The translations under genes and the position numbers were made by a program. A stretch of DNA of 64,000 nt from Aridibaculum aurantiacum (lineage in GTDB: Bacteria > Bacteroidota > Bacteroidia > Chitinophagales > Chitinophagaceae): contig NZ_JAFEWC010000001.1 of NCBI RefSeq assembly GCF_017355875.1, positions 2,542,001-2,606,000 on the forward strand, in the 5' to 3' direction. Shown piece by piece: positions 60,531 through 64,000 of the stretch (the first letter of the stretch is position 1; every line of letters starts with the position of its first letter). The notes below the pieces were generated by a model. It was not told the origin of the DNA, made no database searches, and worked only from the letters and a program-made list of their open reading frames with translations.

Positions 60531-61583
60531 ATGAAGCTGACAACAACGGCACAAAATCCCCTGGAATGGATTGCAGTGAAAACAGGTGTGGCACCCGAAC
60601 CGGTAGCAGTAGCACATTTTGGATACCTCGTAAGCAAGTTTGTACTGGAGGCGATTGATAAAGGTGTATTCGAAGCAATAGGCAAAAGAAAAGTAACAGC
60701 AAATGATATAGCAACCGCATGTAAGCTAAATACAACGGCTGTAGAAAAACTGCTCAGGCTTTTTGCTTCAATGGGTTTGGTAATAACAAGTCCTCCTCAT
60801 TTTGCGCTTACTGCCAAAGCAAAAAAATGGTTGTTGAAAGACAGTCCTTCATCATTGTACTGGCTCCTGCTTTTCGACCAGAAAGTTTGTTTTGAATGGA
60901 TGAACTATGCATCCACTTTTTTGGAAACAGGTAAAGGCCTTCAATACCACGACAGCTTCACCACAGAGCAATGGTTCTATTACCAAAAAGCAATGGAAGC
61001 AGTGGCAAAAAATGCAGCCAGGGAAATAACAAGGCGCGTTCCCTCCTTCTCTGCTCCTACACAAATGCTCGACATTGGCGGCTCGCATGGATTGTATGCA
61101 GCAGCATTCTGTAAAAAATATGCTTCACTGAAGGCTACCATACTAGACTTACCAGCCGCTGTAGAGCAGGCGCAGCATATGGATAGAGACCCGCAAGTTT
61201 CAGCGCGTTTATCTTATACAGCAGGAAATATTTTACACGATGAAATTGGCAGTAACAAATACGACTTCATACTGCTGGCAAGTGTAGCACATCATTTTAC
61301 CGAAGAAGAAAATAAGCTGGTGGCGCAAAAGGTGCAGGCTGCACTAAAGCCAGGTGGATATTTTACAATAATGGAAGTAGTGTCGCCGGGACAGATAAAG
61401 AAGAATGAGGACATGCTTGGCGCCATCGGCGATATCTTTTTTGCCCTCAGCAGTACATCCGGCACATGGAGCAAAGATGATATTCAACAGTGGATGAAGG
61501 AGGCAGGGCTGAATGTAGTAAAGAAATCAACCTTCCTTTTTCTTCCAGGATATACAGCTATAACCGGCAAAAAATTGGCTTAA
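60531..61583 (+). CDS. O-methyltransferase with N-terminal dimerisation domain
   Basis: A 350-residue SAM methyltransferase of the Methyltransf_2 (plant caffeic-acid / acetylserotonin) layout. The N-terminal winged-helix part (VLEAIDKGVFEAIGKRKVTA, then TTAVEKLLRLFASMGLV) is followed by the Rossmann domain with motif I LDIGGSHGLYAAAFCKKYA (about 182-200), ILDLPAAVEQA, and FILLASVAHHF holding the candidate catalytic His pair. MEVVSPGQIKKNEDMLGAI follows. The enzyme methylates a hydroxyl or amino group of a small molecule. Its tight link to tryptophan 2,3-dioxygenase suggests an indole- or kynurenine-derived substrate, but that is inference. Confidence 0.88.
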   Translation: MKLTTTAQNPLEWIAVKTGVAPEPVAVAHFGYLVSKFVLEAIDKGVFEAIGKRKVTANDIATACKLNTTAVEKLLRLFASMGLVITSPPHFALTAKAKKWLLKDSPSSLYWLLLFDQKVCFEWMNYASTFLETGKGLQYHDSFTTEQWFYYQKAMEAVAKNAAREITRRVPSFSAPTQMLDIGGSHGLYAAAFCKKYASLKATILDLPAAVEQAQHMDRDPQVSARLSYTAGNILHDEIGSNKYDFILLASVAHHFTEEENKLVAQKVQAALKPGGYFTIMEVVSPGQIKKNEDMLGAIGDIFFALSSTSGTWSKDDIQQWMKEAGLNVVKKSTFLFLPGYTAITGKKLA

Positions 61584-61700
61584 ACCAGTACTTGCAGTTA
61601 TCATAAGAAAAGGTAATTCTACCATTGCTTCTGCCATTTAACTATTCAGCATAGCAACTACTGCATCTATCACCTATATTGCTTTTTTACAAAAATCATT

Positions 61701-64000
61701 ATGACAAAGATTGCGTGGATCATCCTGTTTGCATGTATGTGTGCAGGATTACAAACTGAAGTATTTGCCCAACCGGCTACGGATAAAAAACTACCCGTAG
61801 CGCCCCAGGTCAAGATCGGTAAGCTGGCAAATGGCCTTACCTACTACATCAGGAAAAATGCAGAGCCTGAGAACCGGGCTGAGCTGAGGCTGGTAGTAAA
61901 TGCAGGTTCTATTTTGGAAAATGACAACCAGCGTGGGCTTGCACACTTTGTTGAGCACATGGCTTTCAATGGCACCAAGAATTTTCAGAAACAGGAGTTG
62001 GTGGATTTTTTAGAAAAAAGTGGTGTAAGCTTTGGCGCCGATTTGAATGCTTATACATCTTTTGATGAAACGGTGTACGAGCTTCAGGTTCCTACTGATA
62101 GCCCGGCAGTTTTCAAAAAAGCCATGCAGATACTGGAGGATTGGGCGCACAATGTATCGTTTGATCATAAAGAAATAGATAAAGAGCGGGGCGTTGTAAT
62201 AGAAGAGTGGCGGCTAGGCTTAGGCGCTGAAGAAAGGATGCGGGAGAAATATTTTCCTGTTATCCTGAAAGGATCAAAATATGCCGATCGCTTACCAATT
62301 GGTACTAAGCAAAATCTTGAAACTTTCAAATATGAAACGCTCAAGCAGTTCTACCGCGATTGGTACAGGCCCGACCTCCAAGCTGTGATTGTTGTAGGAG
62401 ATATAGATGTTGATTCTACTGAACAATTGATAAGGGAACATTTCTCGAGGATACCTAAAAGAACAAATGCAAAACCTCGCACCAAGTTCAATGTTCCTGC
62501 CCAGAAGGGTACAGCCACTGCTGTGATCACAGATCCTGAACAGCCTTACAATATTGTGCAGGTGTTCTATAAGCAACAGGCAATTCCGGAGGCGCAAACA
62601 GAGCGTGAATACCGGGCAACACTGGTACGCAGCATGTTCAACCAAATGATGAGCAACCGCCTGCAGGAGCTGGCGCAAAAACCAGATGCACCTTTCTTAT
62701 TCGGAAACAGCAGCTATTCAAATTTCATAGCAGATAAAGATGCGCTTGTACTTTTTGCGGTAGCTAAAGATGGCCTATCCATTCCTGGTGCTACACGTGC
62801 ACTTTTGCAAGAGAATGAAAGAGTTCGTCAACATGGTTTTACTGCAACAGAACTGGCCCGCGCAAAGACAGCCATGCTTAGCAACATGGAAACGATGTAT
62901 AACGAGCGTGACAAAACCAAGTCGGCTCACCTGGTGCAGGAACTGATCAGGAATTTTTTGAAGAAGGAAACCATACCTGGCATTGAGTACGAGTATCAAA
63001 TGTACCAGCGATTTGTTCCGGGTATAGAACTAAAAGAAGTGAATAGCCTGGTGGCAAAATGGCTAAAACCAGATGATCGTGCGGTGTTGGTACTAGCACC
63101 GGATTCAGAAAAGAAAAACCTGGTGAAGAAAGAGCAATTGGTTGCCCTACTAAACAAACCTTTCGGAAAACTACAACCATACAAAGATGTTACGGTTACA
63201 GGCTCCATACTGGCCAATGCACCTATGCCGGGTAAGATTACATCACGGAAAGAAGTAAAAGAGCTGGGAGTAACGGAACTTACTTTAAGCAACGGAGCTC
63301 GGGTAATATTGAAGCCAACAAACTTCAAAAACAACGAGATCCTGATTTCAGCTATCAGTCCTGGTGGCATATCATTGTACAATGATGAAGTTTATTTGTC
63401 CGCGGCAAATGCAAGTGGAATAGTACAACTTGGAGGTTTGGGGAATTATGATGTAATGAGTTTGCAGAAAGAGCTGACTGGGAAACAGGCTTATGTTTCT
63501 CCTTCCATTTCGCAGTACAGTGAAGGGCTGAGCGGAAGTGCAATTCCAAAAGACCTGGAGACAGCTTTCATGCTATTGAATGGATATTTTACCGAGCCGC
63601 GCAAAGACAGCAGTATGTTCCAGGTGATGCTCCAGCAGCTGTCATCGTCGCTTGCCAATAAAGGAAAAGATCCCAACGCTGTTTTTGCCGACTCTGTCAA
63701 TTATATTCTTGGCAATTATCATTACCGCCGGCAGCCACTTACGCTGCAGCGTTTGCAGGAGATAGAACTGGAAAAGGCTTTCACCATTTACAAAGAACGT
63801 TTTGCAGATGCAGGAGATTTCATCTTTACGTTCGTTGGCAACTTTTCTGTAGATAGCATCACGCCTTTAGTAGAGAAATATATCGCTGGTCTACCATCGA
63901 AGAATATAAACGAACAGTGGAAAGATGTTGGTATTCGATACCCAAGTGGCAATATCCAGAAAGTGATCCGCAAAGGACAGGAAAGCAGGAGCACCGTACG
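61701..64000 (+). CDS. M16 family metallopeptidase (3' end outside window)
   Basis: The gene starts at the ATG at 61701 with a signal peptide (MTKIAWIILFACMCAGLQTE, cleaved near VFAQ) and stays open to the window edge, giving 766 codons. It has the inverted zinc motif HFVEH (His82, Glu85, His86) and a downstream Glu at about 162 in DKERGVVIEEWR. RADLQAVIVVGDIDVD and a second homologous half beginning near residue 500 (VTELTLSNGARVILKPTNFK) match PqqL-like M16 peptidases, which are usually about 930-950 residues. It is likely periplasmic, degrading peptides. The third ligand assignment is by spacing only. Confidence 0.92.
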   Translation, partial: MTKIAWIILFACMCAGLQTEVFAQPATDKKLPVAPQVKIGKLANGLTYYIRKNAEPENRAELRLVVNAGSILENDNQRGLAHFVEHMAFNGTKNFQKQELVDFLEKSGVSFGADLNAYTSFDETVYELQVPTDSPAVFKKAMQILEDWAHNVSFDHKEIDKERGVVIEEWRLGLGAEERMREKYFPVILKGSKYADRLPIGTKQNLETFKYETLKQFYRDWYRPDLQAVIVVGDIDVDSTEQLIREHFSRIPKRTNAKPRTKFNVPAQKGTATAVITDPEQPYNIVQVFYKQQAIPEAQTEREYRATLVRSMFNQMMSNRLQELAQKPDAPFLFGNSSYSNFIADKDALVLFAVAKDGLSIPGATRALLQENERVRQHGFTATELARAKTAMLSNMETMYNERDKTKSAHLVQELIRNFLKKETIPGIEYEYQMYQRFVPGIELKEVNSLVAKWLKPDDRAVLVLAPDSEKKNLVKKEQLVALLNKPFGKLQPYKDVTVTGSILANAPMPGKITSRKEVKELGVTELTLSNGARVILKPTNFKNNEILISAISPGGISLYNDEVYLSAANASGIVQLGGLGNYDVMSLQKELTGKQAYVSPSISQYSEGLSGSAIPKDLETAFMLLNGYFTEPRKDSSMFQVMLQQLSSSLANKGKDPNAVFADSVNYILGNYHYRRQPLTLQRLQEIELEKAFTIYKERFADAGDFIFTFVGNFSVDSITPLVEKYIAGLPSKNINEQWKDVGIRYPSGNIQKVIRKGQESRSTV

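Overview
The window looks like a chromosomal segment of a Bacteroidota bacterium, most likely family Chitinophagaceae (inference). Supporting signs are type IX secretion (T9SS) C-terminal domains on two giant exported proteins, a short primary sigma factor without region 1.1, promoters of the TAnnTTTG type, DUF4249, DUF2027-Smr, DUF3822 and prokaryotic HU-CCDC81 proteins, and genes with little Shine-Dalgarno signal. It holds about 50 protein genes and one RNA gene (RNase P RNA). I saw no tRNA, rRNA, prophage, insertion sequence or CRISPR array. Both ends cut through genes: a DUF4197 gene on the left and an M16 peptidase on the right.

Layout. 1-3000: DUF4197 protein, an FAD oxidoreductase, a glutamine cyclotransferase lipoprotein and a small membrane protein. 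3000-11300: a methyltransferase, then a DUF58 / transglutaminase / MoxR / TPR cluster. 11400-17700: a WalJ-like hydrolase and a translationally coupled trio (giant TPR protein, beta-barrel, HU-CCDC81 membrane protein). 18000-24100: acetyltransferase, membrane protein, pdxJ, rnpB, DUF2027-Smr, HD phosphohydrolase and an amino acid permease. 24200-29200: a 1656-residue beta-helix T9SS protein. 29300-37600: a leftward run of housekeeping genes (polyprenyl synthase, terC, rnr, lpxK, 5-FTHF cyclo-ligase, rsmD, DUF3822, TPR, folB). 37800-46100: M36 metalloprotease, trxB, DUF4249, an OmpA-family lipoprotein and the primary sigma factor. 46500-57700: threonine aldolase, pgi, def, ruvX, ubiA-type prenyltransferase, SpoU methyltransferase, EthD protein, GYF_2 protein, wrbA-like and mutS. 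57900-64000: alpha-amylase lipoprotein, tryptophan 2,3-dioxygenase, an O-methyltransferase and the M16 peptidase.

Most genes are ordinary core functions. The less explained content lies in the spacers. An exact 20-bp sequence occurs three times, only between genes. A second class of spacers carries short degenerate words (each spacer with its own word) in tandem and often again inverted at the far end. Four genes have a consensus -7 promoter element ending only 4-6 nt before the ATG, which predicts leaderless mRNAs. Among protein systems, the TPR / barrel / HU-CCDC81 operon is the best candidate for a poorly described envelope machine.
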